From Pyropia haitanensis (taxonomy: Eukaryota; Rhodophyta; Bangiophyceae; Bangiales; Bangiaceae), in the NCBI GenBank assembly GCA_008729055.1, contig SDUX01000003.1:186001-250000 (forward strand): a stretch of 64,000 nucleotides of DNA. Direction: 5' to 3'. Below the pieces are notes generated by a model, which saw nothing but the letters and a program-made list of their open reading frames with translations, was not told the DNA's origin and did not search any database. Shown piece by piece: positions 12,801 to 21,945 of the stretch (within the stretch, counting starts at the first letter, position 1; each line of letters starts with the position of its first letter). The translations under genes and the position numbers were made by a program.

Positions 12801-15296
12801 GTCCTTGCTCGGCTCCTCTGTCGTCTCTCCAGAGGGCTCCGCTGTCGGCCCCTCCCTTGGCTCCTCGGTTGGCTCCTCGGTGGGCTCCGCCGCGGGCTCC
12901 TCGGTGGGCTCCGCTGCGGGCTCCTCGCTCCGCTGCTCGCTTGGTTCCTCAGTAGGCTCCTCGCTCGGCTCATCGACGCTGCTCACCTGCGGGGACGCTT
13001 CCGTCTCCGGCGGCTTGGCAGGCGCCTCGGCGGGCCCGGCAGAAGGCGCCGCAGTGGGTTCCTCGCTTGGGTCGGTGCTCAGCTCAGCGGTGGGCTCCTC
13101 GGTTGGCTCCTCGCTCGGCACCTCAACACCGCTCACCGGCGGGAACACCTCGGTCTCTGGAGCCTCGTTTGGCGGCCCGGGGGGCCCCTCGGTCGGCTCT
13201 GCCGTTGGCTCCTCACCATCGCTCACCGGCGGGGACGCCTCGGTCTGAGGCTTTTCAGCGGGCTCCTCGCTCGGCCCTGTCGACGGCTCCGTCGACGGCT
13301 CTGTCGGCGGATTCGTCGGCGGCTCGGTCTGCGGCACTGCCGGCTCCTCGCTTGGCTCCTCGCTCGACTCAGCACCGGGCTCCTCTGGCGGCCCCTCGCT
13401 TGGCTCGGTTGGCGGCTCCGTCGGCGGCTCCGGTGGCGGTTCCGTCGGCAGCTCCGACGGCAGTGCTGTCGGCGGCTCCGCAGACGGGCCCGTCGGTGGT
13501 GCACTCGGCTCCTCGCTCAGGTCCGCACTCGGCTCCCCACGCGGCTCCACAAACGACTCAGCGCTCGCCTCGTCGCTCGGCTCCGTCAGAAGATCCGTTG
13601 TCAGCTCGTTCGCCGGCTGGATAGGCGGCTCGGTCCGTAGCTCGGTCGGCGGCTCGGTCGACGGCTCGGTTGGCGGCGTCGTTGACGTCGCGGACGGAGA
13701 TGCCGCCGGTGTGAGCGGCTTGGAGGGAACCTCGGAGGGCGCCTGCGAAGGCGCCTCGGTCGGTGACTCTGTGGGCGGCTCGTTGGGCGACTCCGTCAGA
13801 GGCTCGCTGGGCGGCTCTGTTGGCAGCTCCACAGACGGCCCGTTCGGAAGCTCCATCGGTGCCTCTGTCATAGGCTCTGTCAAGGGTTCCGTCGGAGACT
13901 CCGCCACCGGCTCTGTCGGCGGCTCCGTTGGTGACTTTGCCAGCGGCTCCGTCGACGGCCGCGTCGGAGGCTTTGCAGGCGGCTCGGTCGGCGGCTCCGT
14001 CGGAGGTTCGGTCGGGGACTCTGTCGGCGGCTCCATTGGCAGCTCCGCAGGAGGTTCCGTGGCTGGCTCGGTTGCGGGCTCCGACAGAGCCCCGTTCAGA
14101 GGCTCCTTGGGCGGCTTGGAAGGCGACTCGGAAGGCATCTCCATCGGCGGCTCTGCAGACGGCTCGGCCGGACGCTCGGTTGGACGCTCCATCAGCGGCT
14201 CCGTAGGTGGCTCTGTTGAAGGCTTCGCAGGAGGCTCGGTTGGGGGCTCAGAGGATGGCTTCGTCGGCGGCTCTGCAGGCGACTCTGTGGGTTGCTCGGT
14301 CGACGGCGCCGTTAGCGGCTCGGCAGGCGGCTCCGTCGGCGGCTCTGTCGACGGCTCTGCTGGAAGCGTGGTAGGCGGCTCGGTAGGGGGTTCCGTGAAA
14401 GGCTCGGTCAAAGGCTCGGTTGGCGGCTCCGCAGGTGGCTCGGTCGGAGCCTCGGTCGGCGGCTCCGCAGGAGGCGCGGTCGAAGGCTCGGTCGGAGGCT
14501 CGGGCGGCGGCTCAGTGGGTGGCTCGGTCGGAGGCTCGGTCGGAGGCTCGGGCGGCGGCTCAGTGGGTGGCTCGGTCGGAGGCTCGGTCGGAGGCGCAGT
14601 CGGCGGCTCCGAAGGAGGCTCCGTGGGAGGCTCGGTCGGAGGCTCCGCAGGAGGTTCCGTGGGAGGCTCCGTGGGAGGCTCAGTCGGCGGCTCGGTCGGC
14701 GGCTCGGTCGGCGGCTCGGTCGGCGGCTCCGTGGGTGGCTCCGTCGGCGGCTCGGTCGGCGGCTCGGTCGGCGGCTCGGTTGGCGGCTCCGTCGGCGGCT
14801 CGGTCGGCGACTCCGTCGGCGGCTCCGTCGGTGTCGGGGTGGGAGTCGGCGTCGGCGTCGGGGACGGCGACGGCGACGGGGACGGCGTCGGCGTGGGCGT
14901 CTCGGTCGGCGGCGTGACGGTCGACGAGGCCACCGCGGCCGCCACCGGCGCTGGCGGGCGCGTGATGGTCACCCGCCGCTCCTGCCGCGCCAGCCCCACC
15001 AGCGCCGCCCACACCGACGGCGGCGACGGCGGCGGCGCGGCCGGCAGCAGCGGTGCTGCGACGCCACCGTCGCGCGCGGCGGCGGCTGGCGCCACGCCCA
15101 CCCCCTCGGCGACCGCCACCACCGCGGTCATGGCAAGGAACGTGGCCACCGCCGCCGTCGACGCCGCCACCGCCGCCGCCGCCGGCCACTGCCGGACGCC
15201 GCCGCCGCCGCCGCCGCCGCTGCCGCCGCTGCCGCAGCGAGCGACCTCGCGGTGACGGCGGCCACCGCCGGCGGTGGCGCACTGGGCGATGGCCAT
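9837..15296 (-). CDS. Heparinase II/III-like polysaccharide lyase on a very long proline-rich stalk
   Basis: 1819 aa from the ATG at 15296, whose ACCATGG context is strong; an in-frame ATG at 15386 has a weak context. Residues of about 38-65 form a hydrophobic signal anchor. Next come about 890 residues of low complexity: first TEPP/TEPPTE repeats with TPTP and SPSP, then mixed EPxx repeats, ending in an almost perfect SEEP array coded by 12-nt units. The last 800 or so residues form the enzyme part. Visible are PRLFFTAADLPAMR (typical entry of these lyases), NLNHIGWH (the Asn-His pair is a catalytic candidate), HVHAGRNSFYVYAGGRSW and RTVVVAKGGRPFLLVVDDI, which are the beta-sandwich landmarks of heparinase II/III-like and alginate-lyase-like proteins. 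Likely role: elimination cleavage of an acidic wall polysaccharide at the cell surface. The substrate is not readable from sequence. Confidence 0.85.
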   Translation of the reverse strand: MAIAQCATAGGGRRHREVARCGSGGSGGGGGGGVRQWPAAAAVAASTAAVATFLAMTAVVAVAEGVGVAPAAAARDGGVAAPLLPAAPPPSPPSVWAALVGLARQERRVTITRPPAPVAAAVASSTVTPPTETPTPTPSPSPSPSPTPTPTPTPTPTEPPTESPTEPPTEPPTEPPTEPPTEPPTEPPTEPPTEPPTEPPTEPPTEPPTEPPTEPPAEPPTEPPTEPPSEPPTAPPTEPPTEPPTEPPPEPPTEPPTEPPTEPPPEPPTEPSTAPPAEPPTEAPTEPPAEPPTEPLTEPFTEPPTEPPTTLPAEPSTEPPTEPPAEPLTAPSTEQPTESPAEPPTKPSSEPPTEPPAKPSTEPPTEPLMERPTERPAEPSAEPPMEMPSESPSKPPKEPLNGALSEPATEPATEPPAELPMEPPTESPTEPPTEPPTEPPAKPPTRPSTEPLAKSPTEPPTEPVAESPTEPLTEPMTEAPMELPNGPSVELPTEPPSEPLTESPNEPPTESPTEAPSQAPSEVPSKPLTPAASPSATSTTPPTEPSTEPPTELRTEPPIQPANELTTDLLTEPSDEASAESFVEPRGEPSADLSEEPSAPPTGPSAEPPTALPSELPTEPPPEPPTEPPTEPSEGPPEEPGAESSEEPSEEPAVPQTEPPTNPPTEPSTEPSTGPSEEPAEKPQTEASPPVSDGEEPTAEPTEGPPGPPNEAPETEVFPPVSGVEVPSEEPTEEPTAELSTDPSEEPTAAPSAGPAEAPAKPPETEASPQVSSVDEPSEEPTEEPSEQRSEEPAAEPTEEPAAEPTEEPTEEPREGPTAEPSGETTEEPSKDPTEEPSEEPGEEPSEEPSEKPTTEPLDEPTEEPAEALEAEVSPQVSSVEEPSEEPREEPSEEPREEPLDVPSEEPSEEPSEEPFEEPTEEPTAELREAPSEEPSEEPSEEPSEEPSEEPSEEPSEEPSEEPSEEPSEEPSEEPSEEPSEEPSEEPSEEPSEEPSEEPSEEPEAEATPKVDGFVPRTGLPPPPPLLSGGEYSPRFPMWQGAPRNGPRRFSPLPPFGEHPRLFFTAADLPAMRRALLGDDLAGREGEIPGGWAFNDVALRGRDPVGLLAVTSYLFTRDAVEKAYPYGPPPLFTGPVAPVYERLAVGDRTVDIRSVKLYGSNVATAGQGRDGLYGKLAGAGFVSLIQEGGNFDRTKLATALSTACTLHARVYVPGTRGGFLHDVSPDLGIAYDLLAGAMTAAQRVPCVTLMGTMIRGRTEIGAGSFQRRPWVTNLNHIGWHAHLHVLAHAMEGEAGAAGDEGDLWRASQPVGVDVQRKFLEHTITEGGLGRESGGYFSMGWTWALPVNVILARRGFNAFADPVLGPRFYRALLFFFNAQVPLTAPETNWDGRHHDDLAATQRPRYQCMLAWLYGDDALAQRLLANSGPHQAAASGEAFMCALFAAVNSRGRITAAEAAAAKGIPLVHFDRDKGELMVRSSWAPDAFAVNFESRLDTYRVGHVHAGRNSFYVYAGGRSWVVDQHAADTENVGHSTVLIDGVGQAGGGDAAGRNFWPGFPARWHEFTDTPRGTVAAADAQYAYAYSQMCRPHAGYPACVANGFRPAQFGYLPDPYVPAWMATERYLGRRTINVFNPVARAYRTVVVAKGGRPFLLVVDDIQKDGASHTYEWVANVPRAGAHYGHERDDVVADAALSAASPTDLVLRSSQDPVAGSPRLLVRLLSYTGTLSPEGVTLKDRTARIRDDKVASGSGGFAATAAIRTISITVRSVEPGYVVLCWPFVHGAPLPATAVSADRNVVSVDGRRFSLRRQADGRTRVSEL
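12291..14960 (-). repeat. Coding repeat: SEEP and TEPP stalk of the lyase
   Basis: The segment 12291-12506 holds about 18 tandem copies of a 12-nt unit coding Ser-Glu-Glu-Pro, differing mainly by a synonymous C/T change. The segment 14400-14860 holds tandem 12-nt units coding Thr-Glu-Pro-Pro. Between them lie older, diverged copies of the same x-E-P-x theme. The gradient from uniform ends to a degenerate middle suggests separate recent expansions at each end. Confidence 0.9.
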
Positions 15297-16356
15297 GGTT
15301 GCCCACGCTGCACGGGCGGGCAACCGCCCACGAGCTAGGGGGAGGGGTGCGATGGTGGGAGGGCGGCAAAGGCGAGGAGGGCGCATGCGCTGCCGGGCAC
15401 CTGGCCGCCGTTGTCGTCCAACGGGCCCGCGGCGGTGTTCCCATTGGGAAGGGGGGCGCCCTCATAAACACGCACCCCCCCCCCCGGCCCATCACGCTCG
15501 CCCGGCCGCAACGACCCGACGACGGCGGGGTCAGCGTAGACCAACGCCGACCCCCGCATGGGCAGAGGGCGCGCGGGAACGCCGCCAGGCACGGTGCCAC
15601 CCCCCCGTGCCGCCTCCGCCGCCTCCCCTCTCCCCCTGCGGCCGCCGCCACGCGGCATCGCCTCGGGTCGAGGGTGCCGCCACGCCGACCGGCCGGCTGG
15701 CAAGCGACGGCACGCGCCACCCCCACCGTCGTCGACGGCCGTCGGGCGGTGACCACAACACCCCCCTCGGCTCCCCCCGATAGGGTCAGCGGGGCCCATG
15801 GGCGTCCGCCGCGACCGCCACCCGTCCCAAACGCGTGGCCCTCTCGCCCTCCACCCCCCCCCCCCCGCCGGCCGCCACAACCGACCGTAACCGCGGGCGC
15901 TCGTCCGCCACCCCCCGCCACCAGCGGCGGCAGCGCCCACCCGGCACGCCGTCTGGATGCAGCCGCCAGGCCCATCCGCCGCTACGGGCAGCGGCGGCGG
16001 CTGCCCGCGGCGGCGCTTGCACCGGGCGACGCCGCCGCCGGGCGTCGTCGACCCAACCGGCCGCCACTCCTCTCGCCGCGTGCCAACAGAGACGACGGCG
16101 GCGGACGGCAGCGCGACAATAAGGGGCCGACGCTGGTTGGGGGCGGCCAACGGGGGCCGCGGGGGGGGGGGCGGGGAACGGCGCCACACGCAGAAAACCA
16201 AAACGCAGAGCACCCCACGGCCCAAAGACACCCCCGCCCCCGGTCGCGCCGTAGGAGAAACGGGGCGGCAGAGGCGGGGTACCCCGCCAGCGGCAACCGC
16301 CTGGCGGTGGGCGGCAAAACGGGGCGCGCGGGCGCCCGCCGCGCGGGGCGGCGTCC

Positions 16357-16396
<40 letters not shown>

Positions 16397-17062
16397 TGGC
16401 GGCTGGCGGCTGGCGGGTGCGCCCGCCCGGGGCGGCACCCCCCCCGCGCTCGGCCGCACGCGCGGCGGTCTGGCGTGCGGGTCGGCCCACGCGGCCATGC
16501 CGGCGGGTGCGTCGCGGCTGCGACGGTGCGGGGGGGGGGGGAGCGGCCACACACGCGGCGGGGGGGGGGGGGGCCGCATCGACCGCCGCCGGCCAGGCAT
16601 GATGGCGTGTTGACGGGTAGCCCGGCCGCGGGCGGCGCTGCGTGCAGCAGGCGGGGTCCACCAGGGACGGAGGCGCGAGAGACTGGGCGCGGGGGCGGGA
16701 CGGGGGGGGCAAACCCCCGCGGGGAGGGGTGCGGGAGGGCGGCGCCGCCACCGCCGCGGGCCGGCCGCCGCCGCGGCGGCCACCCAGACCCGTCCACGGA
16801 GGTTTGCCTGGCGGGGCGGGAGGCGGCAGACGCGGCCGCGGCGACGCCGCGATGGGGGGGGGTGTGCCGCGCGCGGCGGTGGGGCCCGCCGCGGCAGGCG
16901 GCCGCCGCGGCGGCGGCGGCGGCCGCGGCGCGCGCGGGCGGCGGCGGCGGCGGCGACGCCAGCGGCCCGACGCGGGATCACCGCCCGTCTCGTGGCGTCG
17001 TCGGCGCACGTCACGCCGCGGTGCGTGTGGGGGGGCTGCCGTCCGCGGCGGCGGCAGCGCGC
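15297..17062. other. GC-rich intergenic region
   Basis: No protein family is recognised in any frame. The lyase promoter and 5' leader should be in the first few hundred bases. Poly-G runs occur at about 16166-16176 and 16558-16574, with GGC/GCC runs at about 16360-16400. The region ends at the foldback element. Confidence 0.5.
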
Positions 17063-17496
17063 AACACGGGGAAACACTCCGCTCCGACTCGAGACATTTA
17101 CGCTCCGCATCGAGAGCTTTACGCTCCGGGTCCGTCCTGGGGCACGGTGAGGGCTTCCATCCTGCGGCTGGGGCGGACCCTCTCCGCCTCGAGTCTTAAC
17201 CGTGGACCTATAGGATGCGCGCAATCTACCCGGGACCACACGGTGGGGGTCGAATTTGAGGCTCTCATTCACTCCGCTGCGACGACCTGAACCGCACATT
17301 CACGCCACCGTCGCCCGCTGGCCTATATCTCGCGCGTCCCATTCTCGACAGGATCAGGCCGCACACATGCCACGTTGCGCGCTTTTCCAAAAGTCATGCG
17401 TGCCGGATCTCGAAACCTTTCGTCTGAAAAACGCCGCCGCCCCGCGCCCCCGGGGCCCCCCGCGCCCCCGGGGCCCCCCGCGCCCCCGCGGGGCGC

Positions 17497-18150
17497 CCGC
17501 GCCGCCCGCGCCGCCCGCGCCGCCGCCCGCGCCGCCCGCGCCGCCCGCGCCGCCGCCCGCGCCGCCGCCCGCGCCGCCCGCGCCGCCCGCGCCGCCGCCC
17601 GCGCCGCCGCCCGCGCCGCCCCGCGCCGCCCGCGCCGCCGCCCGCGCCGCCCGCGCCGCCCGCGCCGCCCGCGCCGCCCGCGCCGCCCGCGCCGCCCGCG
17701 CCGCCCGCGCCGCCCGCGCCGCCCGCGCCGCCCGCGCCGCCCGCGCCGCCCGCGCCGCCCGCGCCGCCCGCGCCGCCCGCGCCGCCCGCGCCGCCCGCGC
17801 CGCCCGCGCCGCCCGCGCCGCCCGCGCCGCCCGCGCCGCCCGCGCCGCCCGCGCCGCCCGCGCCGCCCGCGCCGCCCGCGCCGCCCGCGCCGCCCGCGCC
17901 GCCCGCGCCGCCCGCGCCGCCCGCGCCGCCCGCGCCGCCCGCGCCGCCCGCGCCGCCCGCGCCGCCCGCGCCGCCCGCGCCGCCCGCGCCGCCCGCGCCG
18001 CCCGCGCCGCCCGCGCCGCCCGCGCCGCCCGCGCCGCCCGCGCCGCCCGCGCCGCCCGCGCCGCCCGCGCCGCCCGCGCCGCCCGCGCCGCCCGCGCCGC
18101 CCGCGCCGCCCGCGCCGCCCGCGCCGCCCGCGCCGCCCGCGCCGGCGCCG
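17497..18150. repeat. 9-bp GC minisatellite, left arm
   Basis: Tandem array of the unit CGCCGCCCG. About 55 near-perfect consecutive copies lie between 17641 and 18142, with 12-bp variants (an extra CCG) near the outer end. It then decays into irregular GC-rich sequence up to about 18370. It is the inverted counterpart of the array at 19736-20150. Confidence 0.95.
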
Positions 18151-18470
18151 CCGGCGCCCGCGCGCCCGCGCCGGCCGCGCCCGCGCGGCCCCCGCGCCGC
18201 TCCCGCGCCGGGCGCGGCCGCGCCGCGCCAGCGCCGCCCGCGCCGCGCCAGCGACGCCCGTGCGCGCGCGCCTGCGCGTGCAATGCCTGGGCGCGCGTCC
18301 GCGCACACGCCGTCCGCACCCGCGCCGTCCGCGTCCGCGCCGCTGGCGCCCGCGCCGCGCCGCGCCACGAGCGTCGCTACGAAAAATCCGGGCCTCGCGG
18401 ACCTGGCCCTTCTCTCTTCACTTCCGTCGGTTACAGTACTCTTCATGGACGCTCTCACCCAGTACAGGCA

Positions 18471-18770
18471 ACCTTAACCCCTCCCTAATTTTCATTAACC
18501 CACCCCTAAGTGGCCTTAACCACCCCCTAAACCGCCCTAAGTGGCCTTAGCAACCTTAACGCCCCACTAATTTTCATGAACCCACCCCTAAGTGGCCCTA
18601 ACCACCCCCTAAACGGCCCTAAGTGGCCTTAGCAACCTTCACCCCTCCCTAATTTTCATTAACCCACCCCTAAGTGGCCCTAACCACCCCCTAAACGGCC
18701 CTAAGTGGCCTTAGCAACCTTAACCTCTTTCTAATATTCATTAATCACCCCCTAAACGGCCTAATAACCC
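18471..18770. repeat. 82-bp tandem repeat with telomere-like words
   Basis: Copies begin at 18471, 18553, 18635 and 18717, an exact 82-bp period, with three full units and a partial fourth. Each unit contains several CCCTAA/CCCTAAA words (C-strand form of plant-type telomere repeats) between CCTAAGTGGCC blocks. The composition is much lower in GC than the flanking minisatellite. Confidence 0.85.
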
Positions 18771-18903
18771 TCAATTTCAGGAAAAAAGAGGAAAAGTCGC
18801 TCTAAAAGTGCTCAAAAACACGTCCCAAGTCAAATGTTCTGGACATTAAATTATCCTCGTTCAACGGCGCGTCTGATGCACGCACTCTCGTGTCGAACGG
18901 TTA

Positions 18904-19460
18904 GGGCACGTCCACCAATGTCGATATTCGCCGATATTCGTGCCACGTAGGGGAAACGTGGCGCGTCGGGCCAAACGTGGCACTGATGCGGTCGTTCATC
19001 AATGTCAACGAGCTATCCCGGCCTAAAACGAACCCCCCTCAGCGAATAGACTTGATACAAGTGACGACATAACTTCCTCTCCGTACCCTGACGTCTGTTA
19101 GCTCCAGAGCTATCGCCGGGCCAAAACAGGGTGTTTTGGCCGAGCGATAGCCCTGGAGCCAACAGACCTTACCAATTGCCAGGGCGATGATTGGCTGAGA
19201 GCGTGCCACGTGTGGGCATCATTTCGACAGTGTGATAGTGGAGAGTTGTCAACACCAACGGCCTGGAACGAAGACGACGAACGGACCCGTGGTTTGGAAG
19301 GTAGCCTGTTGGTAGCCCCCGTCTCCACCGTAAGTCCACTTCACGTGCTTCGCCTGATAGCTCGCCGATAGCCCGACCACCCAGACGCTGCCACGTATGT
19401 ACACGTGGCATCTTAAAACGACTCATTTAAGACTGATAGCCGACATTGGTGGACGTGCCC
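18904..19460. mobile_element. MITE family A, copy 1 (557 bp)
   Basis: Ends are inverted repeats starting GGGCACGTCCACCAATGTCG. TTA flanks both sides (18901-18903 and 19461-19463) as a 3-bp target duplication. A strong internal hairpin spans 19094-19166. There is no coding capacity. The three-base duplication and short terminal repeats suggest a PIF/Harbinger (Tourist-like) MITE. It is nested in the foldback element and is close to identical, in reverse orientation, to the copy at 37554-38742. Confidence 0.85.
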
Positions 19461-19735
19461 TTATCATGACCTCTAGTACTTGGCATGCAAGCGTCGATTT
19501 GGCCCGTTTGCGGGACATCTCCACCCACAGTGACTCGGGATCGTGTCCGTTTCTGCATCTGATGCCTGTACCCTCTGCGCATGAGCCGGACGGACCTCCA
19601 TGCCAGGTCCGGTTATCATCGGACATCATGCGGCGACGCAAGGCCCGTACAGGTGCCAAAATCGGGGGTACACGTCTTTACGGTGCCATAACGGGCGTCC
19701 CCGACCTTTGCACACCGATTTTCTTGCTTCCCGGC

Positions 19736-20150
19736 GGCGCGGGCGGCGCGGGCGGCGCGGGCGGCGCGGGCGGCGCGGGCGGCGCGGGCGGCGCGGGCGG
19801 CGCGTGGGCGGCGCGGGCGGCGCGGGCGGCGCGGGCGGCGGCGCGGGCGGCGCGGGCGGCGGCGCGGGCGGCGCGGGCGGCGCGGGCGGCGCGGGCGGCG
19901 CGGGCGGCGCGGGCGGCGCGGGCGGCGCGGGCGGCGCGGGCGGCGCGTGGGCGGCGCGGGCGGCGCGGGCGGCGCGGGCGGCGCGGGCGGCGCGGGCGGC
20001 GCGGGCGGCGCGTGGGCGGCGCGGGCGGCGCGGGCGGCGCGGGCGGCGGCGCGGGCGGCGCGGGCGGCGGCGCGGGCGGCGCGGGCGGCGCGGGCGGCGC
20101 GGGCGGCGCGGGCGGCGCGGGCGGCGGCGCGGGCGGCGCGGGCGGCGCGG
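19736..20150. repeat. 9-bp GC minisatellite, right arm
   Basis: Tandem GGGCGGCGC units, the inverted complement of the left array but shorter and interrupted by several GTGGGCGGCG and GGCGGCG variants. The junction with the unique part of the arm (GCGCCCCGCGGGGGCG) is the mirror of the left junction. Confidence 0.95.
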
Positions 20151-20585
20151 GCGCCCCGCGGGGGCGCGGGGGGCCCCGGGGGCGCGGGGGGCCCCGGGGG
20201 CGCGGGGCGGCGGCGTTTTTCAGACGAAAGGTTTCGAGATCCGGCACGCATGACTTTTGGAAAAGCGCGCAACGTGGCATGTGTGCGGCCTGATCCTGTC
20301 GAGAATGGGACGCGCGAGATATAGGCCAGCGGGCGACGGTGGCGTGAATGTGCGGTTCAGGTCGTCGCAGCGGAGTGAATGAGAGCCTCAAATTCGACCC
20401 CCACCGTGTGGTCCCGGGTAGATTGCGCGCATCCTATAGGTCCACGGTTAAGACTCGAGGCGGAGAGGGTCCGCCCCAGCCGCAGGCTGGAGGCCTTCAC
20501 TGCGCACCCCGACGCCCCCGGAGTACAAAACACTCGATGCGGAGCGTAGATGTCTCGTGTCGGAGCGGAGTGTTTCCTTGTGCTC

Positions 20586-21117
20586 CAGCGCGCGCCGCCG
20601 CGTCGCGGCCTCGAGGTCTCGCTCGGCCGCCCACGGAGCGTGCGCACGCTCCGTGTGGTTGGGTTGCGTGCGGCGGCGAGCAGGAGGACGTTTCCACTCA
20701 AAGAACTTGAACTTTGATGGGAAAGTACCATCCGTCGTCACCCCACCCAGTACAACAACGCACAAAGCAAGTCTCACACACGGGGGGTAGTTGGCTCGGG
20801 TGAGGAGGACCACAGACGCCCACCGCTCTCCACGGCCTCTGCGTGCAGTTTCGGGCACGGCAGCGCGGTCGCCACTTTGTCCCCACGCCAACGCCTGGGT
20901 TGCCGAGTCGTAGCCTCCACCTGGGACGGCGGCGTGGAGCGGCGCCACCTTTTGGCTGCCCACACGCTGCCGCTGGTGCCGGCCAACCCCCTTGGAACCG
21001 CCGTTGGCCAACAAGGCTGACCGCACGCTGCGGCTGCCCTGACTTGGTCGGCCCCCGCCCACCCCCGCCGTATCCCCGTTCCCCCCCCCCCCCCCCCTTC
21101 CGCTTTTTCCACACACC
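20586..21117. promoter_or_regulatory. Probable promoter and 5' leader of the gene at 21118, with a perfect palindrome
   Basis: A perfect 24-bp palindrome (arm CACGGAGCGTGC) spans 20632-20655. A moderate-GC stretch at 20690-20800 follows, then a C run of about 17 shortly before the ATG. No TATA box is obvious. No gene is recognised here. Confidence 0.4.
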
Positions 21118-21945
21118 ATGCCCACCCTGGCGGCGTTCGTCGTCCCCGTGGCGTCCGCCGCGGCGCTATCGCCGGCCAGCCGCGTCTACCGCGTCCCCTC
21201 CCGCGGGGTGCGGCTGCCAGCCGCGCCGGCGTGCCGGCGGCACCGCGGGGCGTGGATGAAGGCGGCGCCGCCCGCCCCCCCCCCCCCCCCCCAGTCGAGT
21301 CCCCCCCGAGGACCCCGTCACCGCCCGCGTGCGTGCCGAGCTGGACGCCAACGGGGTGGAGCTGGAGCAGCTCCTCAACCCGTCGCTGGTCATCAAGCTG
21401 GAGCGCAAGCTCGACGCCGCCCGCGAGGCGCTCGCCACGGGCGACGGGGACGCGGCCACCCACGAGCGGGACATCAGCCGGTGGACGGCGCAGCTGGTCA
21501 AGGAGAAGCGGCAGGTGATGCAGCTGTGGTTGAAGCGCGTCTTTGTGGCGCAGGCCGCGCTGTCGGCGGCCGTGTCGGGGCTGCTCGCGACGGGCACGTG
21601 CCCCGGGTGGGGGGACGATGGCGTGCCGCTGGTCGGGCGGGTGCTCGGCTTTTGGCTGCTGTGGCTGTTTACGGTGCCCGCGCTGCGGGCGCGCAAGCCG
21701 GGCAAGGCGGAGAAGAGCGCGTGGAATGTGGCGTTTGTGGGCATGCCCCTGCTCAACGTTGCCGCCCCGTTTGTGAGCCGCGACCCGGCGCTCATTTGGG
21801 GGGCGGACGTTGCGTTTATGGTGGCGTGCTTTGTGTGGTACGTCGTGCTGCCGGGGGGGGAGGGGGGGGGGGGGGGGGGAAGGACAAGGAGGAGGTCAAG
21901 ATCCGGGGGTGGCTGCGGTGGCTGGACTGGGGGAGCTGGAAGTGA
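21118..21945 (+). CDS. Putative plastid-targeted membrane protein, frame broken at two C/G runs
   Basis: The ATG is in ACACACCATG context. The N-terminus (MPTLAAFVVPVASAAALSPA...) is Ala/Ser/Arg-rich with few acids, like a transit peptide. At the C run near 21274-21292 the frame must change. Either one base differs from the true length, or the run plus CCAG (21291-21294) is the 3' splice site of a short intron. The body then reads AELDANGVELEQLLNPSLVI..., an amphipathic helical part followed by three hydrophobic segments (near 21535-21590, 21640-21690 and 21740-21850). At a second run, about 21857-21879, the frame returns and ends KDKEEVKIRGWLRWLDWGSWK at 21945. About 275 aa. No family is recognised; a thylakoid or envelope location is inferred. 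Confidence 0.6.
   Translation: MPTLAAFVVPVASAAALSPASRVYRVPSRGVRLPAAPACRRHRGAWMKAAPPAPPPPPQSSPPRGPRHRPRACRAGRQRGGAGAAPQPVAGHQAGAQARRRPRGARHGRRGRGHPRAGHQPVDGAAGQGEAAGDAAVVEARLCGAGRAVGGRVGAARDGHVPRVGGRWRAAGRAGARLLAAVAVYGARAAGAQAGQGGEERVECGVCGHAPAQRCRPVCEPRPGAHLGGGRCVYGGVLCVVRRAAGGGGGGGGGKDKEEVKIRGWLRWLDWGSWK

Larger units (their letters stand above)
17063..20585. mobile_element. Foldback-type element with long inverted ends and minisatellite arms
   Basis: The left arm from about 17070 and the right arm up to about 20577 are inverted copies over about 420 bp, both starting GGAAACACTCCGCTCCGAC. They are nearly identical except for a small divergent patch at 17110-17160. Inside each arm lies the same GC minisatellite in opposite orientation. 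An 8-bp flanking repeat CAGCGCGC at 17055-17062 and 20586-20593 is a candidate target duplication. The core (about 18150-19735) holds an 82-bp tandem repeat and a nested 557-bp MITE. No transposase is seen, so the element is non-autonomous. Long inverted ends with internal tandem repeats are typical of foldback elements, some of which are Mutator-derived; the 8-bp duplication would fit that. The exact termini are less certain than the inverted repeat itself. Confidence 0.75.

Noticed and set aside
13711..15255. Plus-strand frame of GSVGGSVGG repeats opposite the lyase stalk
   Set aside because: It is the complement of the TEPP/EPxx coding repeat; the other strand carries a signal anchor and an enzyme domain in frame.
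17256..18488. Frames reading AAR, RPR, PAP or GRR repeats on both strands
   Set aside because: They are translations of the 9-bp minisatellite; the unit length keeps every frame open.
17497..20150. CRISPR-like array
   Set aside because: Units are 9 bp and contiguous without spacers, in eukaryotic DNA.
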